Part shown: one piece after another, positions 1 through 7,652 of the stretch
Position numbering within the stretch: position 1 is the stretch's first letter
How the letters are laid out: each line of letters starts with the position of its first letter
Translations under genes and position numbers: made by a program
The notes under the pieces: generated by a model
Database searches by the model: none
Told to the model about the DNA's origin: nothing
Seen by the model: the letters and a program-made list of their open reading frames with translations, nothing else
Assembly (NCBI RefSeq): GCF_005887635.2
Contig: NZ_CP040820.1
Span: forward strand, 186,001-250,000
DNA from: Paroceanicella profunda
Lineage (GTDB): Bacteria > Pseudomonadota > Alphaproteobacteria > Rhodobacterales > Rhodobacteraceae
Reading direction: 5' to 3'
Length of the DNA: 64,000 nucleotides

Positions 1-129
1 CTGCGGGGGGTACTGCACCGCGCCGCACTCGGTGCATTCCTGAAGTGCAAAACGCCCCTCCGCCGCTCGGGCGGTGAGGCCGAGGGCGGGGGCCGAGCGC
101 AGGCGCGGGGGCAGGGCGGGCGCGCTCAT
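1..129 (-). CDS. Zn-ribbon/OB-fold (DUF35) acyl-CoA partner protein, N-terminal part only
   Basis: The first 43 codons of a leftward gene, cut by the window edge. Residues 31-43 read ECTECGAVQYPPQ, the CxxCG rubredoxin-like half zinc ribbon followed by YPP that is typical of DUF35 proteins. In this family the ribbon is followed by an OB fold that binds acyl-CoA, and the proteins form complexes with thiolase-fold enzymes. Its ATG overlaps the stop of the upstream thiolase-like gene by 4 bp (ATGA), so the two are probably co-translated and co-assembled. The rest of the protein, including the second CxxC, lies outside the window. Confidence 0.72.
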   Translation of the reverse strand, partial: MSAPALPPRLRSAPALGLTARAAEGRFALQECTECGAVQYPPQ

Positions 130-1289
130 GCTGCCGCCAGCACGGCCGCGCCGCAGCTCAGGCCCCGGTCATAGGCGATCATCCCGAAGCCGCTCACGAG
201 GCCGATGCGCGCGCCGGGCACCGCGCGCTCCTCGGCCCGGCCGGTGAGCTGGCGCAGGGTTTCGGTGAGGCCGAGAAAGCCCCCCGCGGCCCCGGCCTGC
301 CCGGTGGAATGCTGGCCGCCGCCGGTGTTCATCGGGAAATCCCCCGTGGGGGAAAGGTCATGCGCGGCCACGAAGGCCCCGGCCTCGCCCTTCGCGCAGA
401 AGCCGAGATCCTCGAGCTGCAGGAAGGAGATCACCGGGTAGTCGTCATAGCTCTGGAACAGGTCGACGCCGGCGGGAGTGGTGCCGGCGGCGGCGAAGAG
501 CGTCTCGCGGTCCGCCGCCCAGCCGCCGCGCTCCTGCACGGGGTCATCGGCATAGGCGTTGTGGCGCTCGGTGGCGGCGAGGAGGTGGCAATGCGGCAGG
601 CCGCGGGCCTCGGCTTCCCCCCGGCGCATCACCAGGAAACCCTCGGCCCCGGCGCAGGGCATCACGCAGTCGAGCAGCCGCACCGGCGCGGAAATGGGGC
701 GGGAGGCGAGGTAGTCCTCCAGCGTGATCGGCTTGCGCAGCAGGGCGCGGGGGTTTGGCCCCGCATTGGCGCGCTGCGCCACGCAGAGCCGGCCGAAGTC
801 CTCCGCCACCGCGCCGAAGCGGCGCATGTAATGGTCGGTGATCATGGCGAAGGAGGCGTTCGGCCCGCCGGCCCCCACCGGATAGACCGCGTCCTGCGAG
901 GCTTGGGAAAACCGCGCCGTCGCCTCGCGGAAGCCGCCCGGGGCGCAGGTGTCGCCGGCGATGCAGGCGACGATCCCGGCGTCGCCGCTCTCCACCGCGC
1001 GGGCGGCACGGCGCAGGGCGACGATGCCGCTCGCCCCCCCGAGGGGGATGGTGTCGAGCCAGGTTGCCTGCAGCCCCAGCGCGCGCAGCAGCCCGATGCC
1101 GCTGTCGGGGTAGAGCGAGAAGCTCGACACGCAGAGCCCGTCCACCTCCCGCTTCTCCAGCCCGCTCTCCGCCAGCAGCCCGCGCAGCGCGGTGCCGATG
1201 AAATACTGGGCCCCGCGGGCCGAGAAACGCGCGTAGGGCACGCTCACCGGGCAGGCGAGCACCACGTCGCGAAAGGCGGCCCGGCTCAT
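126..1289 (-). CDS. Thiolase-superfamily protein (SCP2/Ltp-like), nucleophilic Cys absent
   Basis: A 387-residue thiolase fold. The C-terminal half carries DLFQSYDDYPVISFLQLEDL (277-296) and GGGQHSTGQAGAAGG (323-337), both typical of the SCP2/Ltp branch. The usual CxSG nucleophile position reads GGASG (84-88), so the Cys is Gly85. The C-terminal Cys motif (CxGGG) is replaced by VSGFGM. True thiolases need both Cys residues. DUF35-linked members such as the steroid side-chain aldolase Ltp2 lack them and use Tyr residues; Tyr281 and Tyr284 are possible equivalents. It sits between an acyl-CoA ligase (4-bp overlap) and a DUF35 gene (4-bp overlap). The likely role is carbon-carbon cleavage or formation on an acyl-CoA. 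The substrate is unknown. Confidence 0.78.
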   Translation of the reverse strand: MSRAAFRDVVLACPVSVPYARFSARGAQYFIGTALRGLLAESGLEKREVDGLCVSSFSLYPDSGIGLLRALGLQATWLDTIPLGGASGIVALRRAARAVESGDAGIVACIAGDTCAPGGFREATARFSQASQDAVYPVGAGGPNASFAMITDHYMRRFGAVAEDFGRLCVAQRANAGPNPRALLRKPITLEDYLASRPISAPVRLLDCVMPCAGAEGFLVMRRGEAEARGLPHCHLLAATERHNAYADDPVQERGGWAADRETLFAAAGTTPAGVDLFQSYDDYPVISFLQLEDLGFCAKGEAGAFVAAHDLSPTGDFPMNTGGGQHSTGQAGAAGGFLGLTETLRQLTGRAEERAVPGARIGLVSGFGMIAYDRGLSCGAAVLAAA

Positions 1290-2944
1290 GCGCCGCGCGT
1301 CCGCAGCGCCTGCTTCCCGGCGCGGAAATCGAGCGCTCCGGGGGCGGTCTCGGGCGCCTCGGCGAGGTCGCGCAGGGCGGCCTTGCGCACCTTCTGGGTG
1401 GAGGTGGTGGGCATCTCCTCCACGAACACCACCCAGCCGGGCACCTTGTAATAGGCGAGCTGGGAGGCGCAGGCCTCAAAGAGCGCGCGGGCCAGGGACG
1501 GGCGGTCCGCCCCCTCCCCGGCCAGCACCACGGCCATCACCTCCTCGCCGCGCAGGGGGTCGAGGGCGGCGATGGCCGCCACCTGCCGCACGCCGGGCAC
1601 GGAGGCCAGCACCTGCTCCACCTCCACCGCGGCGATGTTCTCGCCCGAGCGGCGGATGATGTTCTTCTTGCGGTCGACGAAGAACACCGCGCCGTCCGGC
1701 CCCTGGCGCATCACGTCGCCGGTGTGCAGCCAGCCGCCCTCCCAGGCGGCCTCGGTGGCCTCCGCGTTCTTCAGGTAGCCCGAGAAGAAGCCGCGGCGCG
1801 GGTCGGGGCCGGCGGCGCGCAACACCAGCTCGCCGGGTGTGCCGGGGGGCACGTCGGCGCCGGCATCGTCGAGAATGCGGATCTCCATCGCCGGGCCCGG
1901 CCGGTCCGGGCGGCCGATGCAGCGCTCGCCCACGTGACGCGGGGCCTCGACCGCGCAAAAGGTGCCGGCACCGCCGGTCTCGGTCATCGCCCAGCCCTCC
2001 AGCAGCGGCACGCCGAAGCGCGCCTCGAAGCGCGCGTGGTGGCCCGGGTGCACCCCGCCGCCGAGGCCGAAGCGCAGGGAATGCCCCCGGTCCTGCGGCG
2101 CTTCGGGCAGCTCCAGCAGGATGGCGGGCATCACCCCGAGGTAGTGGAAACAGGTGGCGCCGGTCTCGATCGCGGTCTCCCACCAGTCGCGCGGGTGGAA
2201 CCGGTCGATGATGATCTGCGCGCCGCCCGCCCCCAGCATGCCCATGAAGGAATGGCCCATGGCGTTCACGTGGAAGGTGGGCAGGGGGGTCATCAGCCGC
2301 TCCGCCCCGGGGGTGAGCGAGATCGCCCCGCCCTGCGCCGGGTACCATTCTGCCCAGCCGAGGAAGAAGCGGTTCGACAGGATGCAGCCCTTGGGCCGCC
2401 CGGTGGTGCCGGAGGTGTAGATGAGCGCGCATTCCGCATCGATGCCGCGCGGGGCCTTCGGCCTGGCGGGGGCGGGGGGCGGCGCCTCGTGCGGGCCGAT
2501 CACCGGCAAGCCCAGCCGGGCGGCGACGGGGTCGACCTGGCCTGCGCGGGCGGGCAGGCGCACCGCGAGCACGCTCTCGGAATGGGAGAGCAGGTAGTCC
2601 AGCTCATCCTCCCGGTAATCGGGGTTCACCGGCACGATGGCCGCGCCGAGCCCGTTCAGCGCCAGCCAGTGCAGGAAATGCTCCGGCCGGTTCTCCAGCA
2701 GCAGTGCCACGCGGTGGCCGGGCCCGTAGCCGGCCGCGGCATAGCGGGCGATGAGCCGGGCCACCTCCGCCTGCGCGTCACCGTAGCTCCAGCGCGACCG
2801 CGCCGCGGACCAGAGCGCGGCGACCTTCTCCGGCAGCACCAGCAGGTCGTTCTGCGGCTGCGCGGCGGCCCGGGCGGCGAAGAGGGCATACACGCTGGCG
2901 GCGCGTTGACTTTCGAGGGTCGATGGGTCTTGCTGCGCCGTCAT
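1286..2944 (-). CDS. AMP-forming acyl-CoA synthetase/ligase
   Basis: A 552-residue ANL-superfamily adenylating enzyme that should activate a carboxylic acid to its CoA thioester. The P-loop-like A3 motif is LIYTSGTTGRPKG near residue 175. The A5-type motif GWAMTETGGAG, the GWLHTGDV segment with its Asp, and the C-terminal Lys region (PTTSTQKVRKAAL) are all present. Overall it looks most like the CaiC or medium-chain ligase branch. The start is set by AGGA seven bases upstream of the ATG. It is the first gene of a leftward operon with the thiolase-like and DUF35 genes. The divergent MarR gene begins only 44 bp away and probably controls it. Confidence 0.85.
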   Translation of the reverse strand: MTAQQDPSTLESQRAASVYALFAARAAAQPQNDLLVLPEKVAALWSAARSRWSYGDAQAEVARLIARYAAAGYGPGHRVALLLENRPEHFLHWLALNGLGAAIVPVNPDYREDELDYLLSHSESVLAVRLPARAGQVDPVAARLGLPVIGPHEAPPPAPARPKAPRGIDAECALIYTSGTTGRPKGCILSNRFFLGWAEWYPAQGGAISLTPGAERLMTPLPTFHVNAMGHSFMGMLGAGGAQIIIDRFHPRDWWETAIETGATCFHYLGVMPAILLELPEAPQDRGHSLRFGLGGGVHPGHHARFEARFGVPLLEGWAMTETGGAGTFCAVEAPRHVGERCIGRPDRPGPAMEIRILDDAGADVPPGTPGELVLRAAGPDPRRGFFSGYLKNAEATEAAWEGGWLHTGDVMRQGPDGAVFFVDRKKNIIRRSGENIAAVEVEQVLASVPGVRQVAAIAALDPLRGEEVMAVVLAGEGADRPSLARALFEACASQLAYYKVPGWVVFVEEMPTTSTQKVRKAALRDLAEAPETAPGALDFRAGKQALRTRGA

Positions 2945-2988
2945 GCTGGGTCCTGTCGATCCGGAAGAACGTGGGAGGGGCGCCCGAC

Positions 2989-3501
2989 ATGGTGCCAGGC
3001 AACCCCGATGGGGAGAGAGGGGCCGCGGCCGAAGGCGGCCTGGCCGAGTTCGAATTCGCGCTCTGGCACCTCGGCGCGGCCTTCGCGCGCTGGCGCCGCG
3101 ACTGTTTCGCCTCGGTCTGCGATCTCGGGCTGGGGGGCACGGAGGCCTCGGTGCTGCATGTCGCCCACATGAACGACACCGCGAAGAGCCTGATGGAAAT
3201 CGCCCGTCTGCTGCACCGCGACGACCTCACCAACCTGCAATACGCCGTGAAGAAGCTGCTGCGCCTGGGCCTGCTGGAGAAGCGCGGCGCCGCGCGCAAG
3301 ACCATGACCTACGGTGTCTCGCCGCGCGGGCGGGAGATCGTGGAGGCCTATCTCGCCGAGCGCCGCCGCATCCTGCTGCGGCTGCACGCGCGCATGGGCC
3401 CGGTGGCGCAGGAGCTGGGCGACACGGCCACCCTGATGCACCTGCTCGTGGGCGTCTATGACCAGGCAAGCGAACTGGTGCTCACCCGCAGGCCCGAGTG
3501 A
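2989..3501 (+). CDS. MarR-type winged-helix transcriptional regulator
   Basis: About 170 residues. The ATG at 2989 is chosen because GGGAGGGG lies 8-9 bases upstream. A longer in-frame reading to 2923 would run into the divergent ligase gene. The central part (LMEIARLLHRDDLTNLQYAVKKLLRLGLLEKR, given here only as a location, residues about 66-97) is a helix-turn-helix with a following wing (ARKTMTYGVSPRGREIV). Long flanking helices would form the dimer interface. Regulators of this kind next to CoA-ligase operons often respond to the acid or its CoA ester. That link is inferred from the 44-bp divergent spacing. Confidence 0.75.
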   Translation: MVPGNPDGERGAAAEGGLAEFEFALWHLGAAFARWRRDCFASVCDLGLGGTEASVLHVAHMNDTAKSLMEIARLLHRDDLTNLQYAVKKLLRLGLLEKRGAARKTMTYGVSPRGREIVEAYLAERRRILLRLHARMGPVAQELGDTATLMHLLVGVYDQASELVLTRRPE

Positions 3502-4154
3502 GGGCAGCGGAGCCGTGCGGGGCGGTGGCGGGGCCGGGAGGTGGGGCATGGTGACGATCATTCCCTGCGAAGCTGTCATTTATAAGGTGATTTGCCGAAT
3601 AAACCAGCCGTGATCTCGCAGGGGCCCGGCAGGTGGCAGAGTGCGCACCGACGAGACGCGACTCCCCCCGGGGCGTGACCGTGTGGAGGCACTCCAAGGG
3701 CCTGCCTGGAAAGGCGTGCCCGGCAGGCCGGACGCGCCCTTCCCCCGCGGCCGGGGCAGCAGCGCCCGTGATCGCCGCGCGCGGGCTGGTGGCTGCGGGA
3801 ATCGGCCGGCGCCCGCGCCCGGGCCCCGCCACCGGCCGTGGACGGGTGTGCCCGGGGGGTCCCGTGGCGGCGCACAAGCGGAGCAGGCCGCGGCGCTTCT
3901 GCCTCAGTTCCGGGCAGCCCGCGCCGGGCCCGGGCGGTCCCGAACCCCGCTCCCGCAGACGGCGCCGGCATGCTGCAAATTTTTGGCGGACGTGTCATGC
4001 TGCACATGCTAAGGCGGAAGGATGAGGCGGTCCGGCGAGGCCCTGCCGCGGGGCTCCGCCCCGGGTGCGGGGACGCAAGGAGGCTCCGGCGCCGGGGTGC
4101 CCGACAGGGTGGGGCCGGCTGACAGAACCAGTATAGAACGGCGGAGAGGCAGCT
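3502..4154. other. 653-bp region without a recognised gene
   Basis: Reading frames here are Arg/Pro/Ala-rich shadows without recognisable domains. The one notable element is an AT-rich island at about 3571-3615, flanked by a perfect inverted pair CCCTGCGA (3563-3570) and TCGCAGGG (3616-3623). The right end, from about 4110, should contain the promoter of the lipoprotein gene. Confidence 0.6.
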
Positions 4155-4799
4155 TTGGCGTTACGTATCGCAAGGCTCACCGCGCTTTCGGCCCTCGGGT
4201 TGCTGGCGGCGGCATGTTCGAGCAAGTCCATCAGTACCCCCGCGCGCACCGCGACGGAGCAGCTGCTGATCTCCACCGCGGTCGACAAGGCCGCGGAGAA
4301 GATCGCGAAATCCCTGCAGGTCGAGGGCAAGGTCTTCGTGGATGCGGCGTATTTCGAGGGCTACGATTCGAAATACGCCGTGGCGACCATCCGCGACAGC
4401 CTGCTGCGCCACGGCGCGGCGCTGGCCGAGAGCCGGGAAACCGCCCAGACCATCGTGGAGATCCGCACCGGGGCGCTGTCGATCGACACGGAGAGCTCGC
4501 TGCTCGGCCTGCCGGAAATCAGCCTGCCGATTCCCTTTGCCGACATGGCCTCCACCCCGGAGATCGCGCTGTTCAAGCAGGACACCACCGAGGGTGTCGC
4601 GAAGTTCGCCGCCACCGCCTATGACCGCGAGACCGGGAAGATGGTGTCTTCCACCGGGCCGCAATACGGCTTCTCCCACAAGGCGGACTGGATCCTGATG
4701 CTGCTGGTGACCTGGAATTCGACCGATGCCCTGCCCGAGGGCGTGGAGCCGAAGCCCGAGCCCTGGGAGCCCTGGGACACCTGGGAGCTCTGGGAGTAG
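4155..4799 (+). CDS. Predicted outer-membrane or periplasmic lipoprotein with Trp-repeat tail
   Basis: 214 residues. The start is TTG at 4155, preceded by GGAG at 4143-4146, which is good spacing. No ATG is better placed. The signal peptide RIARLTALSALGLLAAAC ends in the lipobox LAAAC, so Cys would be lipidated. The mature part has alternating amphipathic segments (EQLLISTAVDKAAEKIAKSL, GKVFVDAAYFEGYDSKYAV). I do not recognise a family with certainty. The last residues are unusual: Trp204, 207, 210 and 213 occur every third position ([PTL]-W-[ED] four times), encoded by a 9-bp tandem repeat at 4761-4796. It appears to be a single-gene unit. Confidence 0.72.
   Translation: MALRIARLTALSALGLLAAACSSKSISTPARTATEQLLISTAVDKAAEKIAKSLQVEGKVFVDAAYFEGYDSKYAVATIRDSLLRHGAALAESRETAQTIVEIRTGALSIDTESSLLGLPEISLPIPFADMASTPEIALFKQDTTEGVAKFAATAYDRETGKMVSSTGPQYGFSHKADWILMLLVTWNSTDALPEGVEPKPEPWEPWDTWELWE
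4761..4796 (+). repeat. 9-bp tandem repeat inside the lipoprotein gene, four copies
   Basis: Four 9-bp units, CCCTGGGAG, CCCTGGGAC, ACCTGGGAG and CTCTGGGAG, lie head to tail and end directly at the TAG stop. Each unit encodes one [PTL]-W-[ED] triplet. The repeat keeps frame, so copy number would change tail length without truncating the protein. Confidence 0.85.
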
Positions 4800-5163
4800 C
4801 CCCCGGGGACTATCGCCATCGGCGAGGAGCGGGCCCGCGTCGTCGCCCCCCGGGCCGGGGCGGCGGATGGCCAGTCATCTGCCCTGCTCATGACAGTCAG
4901 AGACATCGCGCCATTAAGGTGGCGCGCCGGGCGTGATAGGTCTCATGCACCGGTCGGGCGCAGGCTGTCTTGCGCGGCGTGTCGGGCTTGGCCGGCGCTG
5001 GGAGGGGAGCGTCGCCTCACGCACCGCCGGGCCTGTATCGTGCCCTTCGAGCTTGCGGGGCCCCGGCGCGCCCGGCGGCTCCTGACGGTATGCCGCCCGG
5101 CCTTCGCCCGCCGCCCTGACTGTGACATGACCACCCGATGACCATTCCGCGAAAGGACGTCCC
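4800..5163. other. 364-bp intergenic region upstream of the cupin gene
   Basis: No gene seen. It contains a perfect 7-bp inverted repeat CGCGCCA/TGGCGCG at 4907-4926 with a 6-nt TTAAGG spacer. This could be a terminator for the lipoprotein gene or an operator. The cupin gene ribosome site (GAAAGGA) lies just before 5164. Confidence 0.5.
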
Positions 5164-5559
5164 ATGAAGATCACCCGTTCCGGCGCCACCCCCTCCGCAA
5201 GGGGCCCGGCCGAATATTTCACCGGCACCGTTCGCCTGGACCCGCTGTTTGCAGCGGAAGAGCCGGGCCGCGTCGGCGGTGCGCATGTCACCTTCGAGCC
5301 CGGAGCGCGCACCGCATGGCACACCCACCCCGCCGGCCAGACACTGATCGTGACCTTCGGGCGGGGTCGCGTCCAGCGCGTCGGCGGCCCGATCGAGGAG
5401 ATCAGCGCCGGTGACGTGGTCTGGTTCCCTGCGGGGGAGAAGCACTGGCACGGGGCTGCGCCCGACACGGCAATGAGCCACATCGCCATCCAGGAATCCA
5501 TCGACGGCACCCCGGTCACCTGGCTGGAGCAGGTCACGGAGGCGGACTACCTGGGCTAG
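5164..5559 (+). CDS. Mn/Fe-cupin of the bacterial hydroxynitrile-lyase family
   Basis: 131 residues, one conserved-barrel cupin domain. It matches the small manganese cupins described as (R)-selective hydroxynitrile lyases from Granulicella and Acidobacterium. WHTHPAGQT gives His53, His55 and Gln59, and [10 protein letters not shown] gives His94; these are the metal ligands of that family at the same numbering. Ala40, Val42, His96 and Gln110, the residues that line its substrate pocket, also align by position. The native role of this family is not settled. Many members are annotated only as cupin or carboxymuconolactone-decarboxylase-like. GAAAGGA precedes the ATG. The gene is monocistronic, with a hairpin directly after the stop. 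Confidence 0.85.
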   Translation: MKITRSGATPSARGPAEYFTGTVRLDPLFAAEEPGRVGGAHVTFEPGARTAWHTHPAGQTLIVTFGRGRVQRVGGPIEEISAGDVVWFPAGEKHWHGAAPDTAMSHIAIQESIDGTPVTWLEQVTEADYLG

Positions 5560-5580
5560 GCGCTCCCCGACAGGGGGCGC
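5560..5580 (+). terminator. Hairpin directly after the cupin gene
   Basis: GCGC-T-CCCC and GGGGGCGC form an 8-bp stem with a single bulged T and a GACA loop, starting one base after the TAG. There is no U-tract, as is usual in such GC-rich genomes, so termination is inferred. Confidence 0.45.
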
Positions 5581-6382
5581 GGGGCGGGGAAGGCCCGCGC
5601 CATCCGCAGCACTCCGGGCGGATCGGCGCGGCCGCGCAGCCGGCTGCGGTCTGTGCCCCGGTCGGCGATGGGGATGCGCCGGACATCGGCCCGCCAGATG
5701 CGCCCCGCGCACCGGGGCAGTGGTGCGCCTGCCCGCCGGCCGGCGGTGGTGCCCTCTCCGGCCATCGGCTGCCGAAGCCTTCCCGACGATGCAGGGGAGG
5801 CCGGTGATCCATCCGGCGGCGACCGCACCCGTGGAGGACTGCCCGCCGGGACTGACTGCGCGGCGCCTCCGCGGGCGCGGATCGCCCCGGCGGCGGAACC
5901 GACATCGAAGGCAGGCCCTTCTGCTGTGCGGGAATTTCACGGACCGCGTCGCCCTCGCCCCTGTCGCGCGCCAGCACTGCTTCGCCCCTGCCGCAGGGCA
6001 GCGCGACTGTCGGTGCCGGAGGCGGGCCGCCCCCTGGTCGCGCCATCGGGCGGCCCGGCCCGCCGTCCGATCCACGATGCCCGCTGGCGTCATCGCCGCG
6101 CCGGAGGCGGGCGTTGCGAGGGCAGCGCCGCGCCCGGCTGCTCCACCCTCGTCAGGGCGATGCCGGGCCGTTGGCCACGGCGGGGGGAGCGGCTTCGCTG
6201 TGACGGCTGCGCGGCTGCCGCGCGAGCGCCGGAAAGGCGGGGAGGCCGCGTGCCCCGCCGCGTGCCGGACGCCGGCGCCCGTGGCCGGCAGGGCCTCCGC
6301 GCCTCGTGATGCCCCGGGGCCGTCGTGCCGGGCGGCGCTCCTGAAGGCCGCGCCCGAAATCGTCCGGACCGGGTGAAAAGAG

Positions 6383-6396
6383 AAACCATATGGTTT
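6383..6396. promoter_or_regulatory. Orphan perfect palindrome AAACCATATGGTTT
   Basis: A 14-bp perfect palindrome, conspicuously AT-rich in its context. It is nested inside CCGGACC (6364-6370) and GGTCCGG (6405-6411). It looks like a protein-binding dyad, yet no gene start lies near it. Confidence 0.35.
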
Positions 6397-6454
6397 ACCT
6401 TCCGGGTCCGGCCCCAAGGGCTTTCGCGTCCCCGGACAGGGCCGGATCAGCGAC

Positions 6455-6473
6455 CTCCCGAAGCTTGCGGGAG
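6455..6473 (-). terminator. Possible terminator hairpin after the enolase-superfamily gene
   Basis: A 6-bp stem CTCCCG/CGGGAG with a 7-nt AAGCTTG spacer lies about 57 bp downstream of the stop at 6531 on the minus strand. No U-tract is present. Confidence 0.3.
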
Positions 6474-6530
6474 CGGCCCCCTGCCGGGCCCCGCGTCGCG
6501 GTGGTTCGGCGGGCGGTTCCGGAGGAGGCG

Positions 6531-7652
6531 TCAGAGGGCGAGGGCCGCGAGCCGGTCTTCGTCCAGCGTCAGGCCGAGGCCCGGCGTGTGGGGCAGCGTG
6601 AGCCAGCCGTCCTCGGCGCGCAGCGGGCTGGCGAGTGGGTAGTCGCGGCGCTCCGGCGACCATTCGGGCGGGTCGAAGGGCCATTCGAGGAAGGGCACAT
6701 CGCCGATCCCGGCTGCCAGATGGGCGTTCGCCAGCACGCCGATGCCGTTCGTCCAGCTGTGCGGCGTGAAGGTGAGGCCGGCCTCGCGCGCCATCAGCGC
6801 CACCCGGCGCAGGCCGGTGATGCCGCCCACCAGCGCCACGTCGGGTTGCAGCACGTCGAGGCAGCGGCCCTCGATCAGGTCGCGGAATTCGTGCAGCTCG
6901 CGGGTCATCTCGCCGCCGGCGATGCGCAGGGGCGTGGCGGCGCGCAGGGCGGCCATGCCGCGGCGGTCGCCCCGGTGCAGCGGCTCCTCCATCCAGTGGA
7001 TGTCGAGCGGTTCCAGCGCGCGGGCCACCTCCAGCGCGTCCTTCATCGTCCAGGGGGCGGAGGTGTCCCAGGGCATGCGCCAGCCCTGGTTGCAGTCGAC
7101 CATGAGCTCCATGCGGTCGCCCACCCGGGCGCGGATCGCCTCCAGCGCCGCGAGATCCTCGCGCCAGCCGCCGCGCCCGCCGGCCGAGGAGGTGAAGCGC
7201 ACCTTCATCGCGCGGAAGCCGGCCGCGAGGAAGTGCTCGGCCTGCCCGGCCATCGCGCCCGGGTCTCGCAGCACGCCGGAGGAGGCGTAGAGCCGCACCC
7301 GGTCCGCCCGACCGCCGAGCATGCGCCACACCGGCTCGCCGGTGATCTTCCCGGCGAGATCCCACAGCGCGAGGTCCAGCGGCCAGCAGCGTCCGCCGTG
7401 GAACTGGATGTGGCTGAGCACCTCGTAATGGCGTTCGAGATGGCGCGGGTCCTGGCCGATGAACAGCTCCTCGTTGCCCTCGAAGCCGACCATGAGGTCG
7501 CCCGAGCCGATGCCCGTGCGGCCCTCGCTGTCGTGCACGCGCACGATGGTGGCATCGAAATGCCGGCGCGGCCGCCCGTCCCAGCTCGCCTTGAACGGCG
7601 GGTCGAGCGGCAGGCGGTGATGGCTGATCTCGATGGCGACGATGCGGGTCAT
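6531..7652 (-). CDS. Mandelate racemase/muconate lactonizing enzyme family protein (enolase superfamily)
   Basis: 373 residues from the ATG at 7652; a longer frame to 7718 adds only a repeat-derived, low-quality N-terminus. The N-terminal capping domain is followed by a TIM barrel. Metal ligands fit Asp186 (MVDCNQGW), Glu222 (MEEP) and Glu248 (AGGEMT). Lys150 lies in AMKVRF, so the usual KxK is KxR. The Asp271/His298 pair (QPDVALVGG, TPHSW) matches the His-Asp dyad of the mandelate racemase subgroup. Likely substrates are sugar acids or hydroxy acids, by racemisation or dehydration. Upstream on the same strand is an iron-type alcohol dehydrogenase that could act in the same pathway. Confidence 0.83.
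   Translation of the reverse strand: MTRIVAIEISHHRLPLDPPFKASWDGRPRRHFDATIVRVHDSEGRTGIGSGDLMVGFEGNEELFIGQDPRHLERHYEVLSHIQFHGGRCWPLDLALWDLAGKITGEPVWRMLGGRADRVRLYASSGVLRDPGAMAGQAEHFLAAGFRAMKVRFTSSAGGRGGWREDLAALEAIRARVGDRMELMVDCNQGWRMPWDTSAPWTMKDALEVARALEPLDIHWMEEPLHRGDRRGMAALRAATPLRIAGGEMTRELHEFRDLIEGRCLDVLQPDVALVGGITGLRRVALMAREAGLTFTPHSWTNGIGVLANAHLAAGIGDVPFLEWPFDPPEWSPERRDYPLASPLRAEDGWLTLPHTPGLGLTLDEDRLAALAL

Larger units (their letters stand above)
5560..6530. other. 971-bp convergent non-coding region
   Basis: It lies between the 3' ends of the cupin gene (+) and the enolase-superfamily gene (-). Long open frames on both strands are Arg/Pro/Gly-rich without domains, and I take them as artefacts of GC content. 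It holds an isolated AT-rich palindrome at 6383-6396 inside a wider 7-bp inverted repeat (6364-6370/6405-6411), and a CTCCCG/CGGGAG hairpin at 6455-6473 that may end the leftward transcript. Confidence 0.55.
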
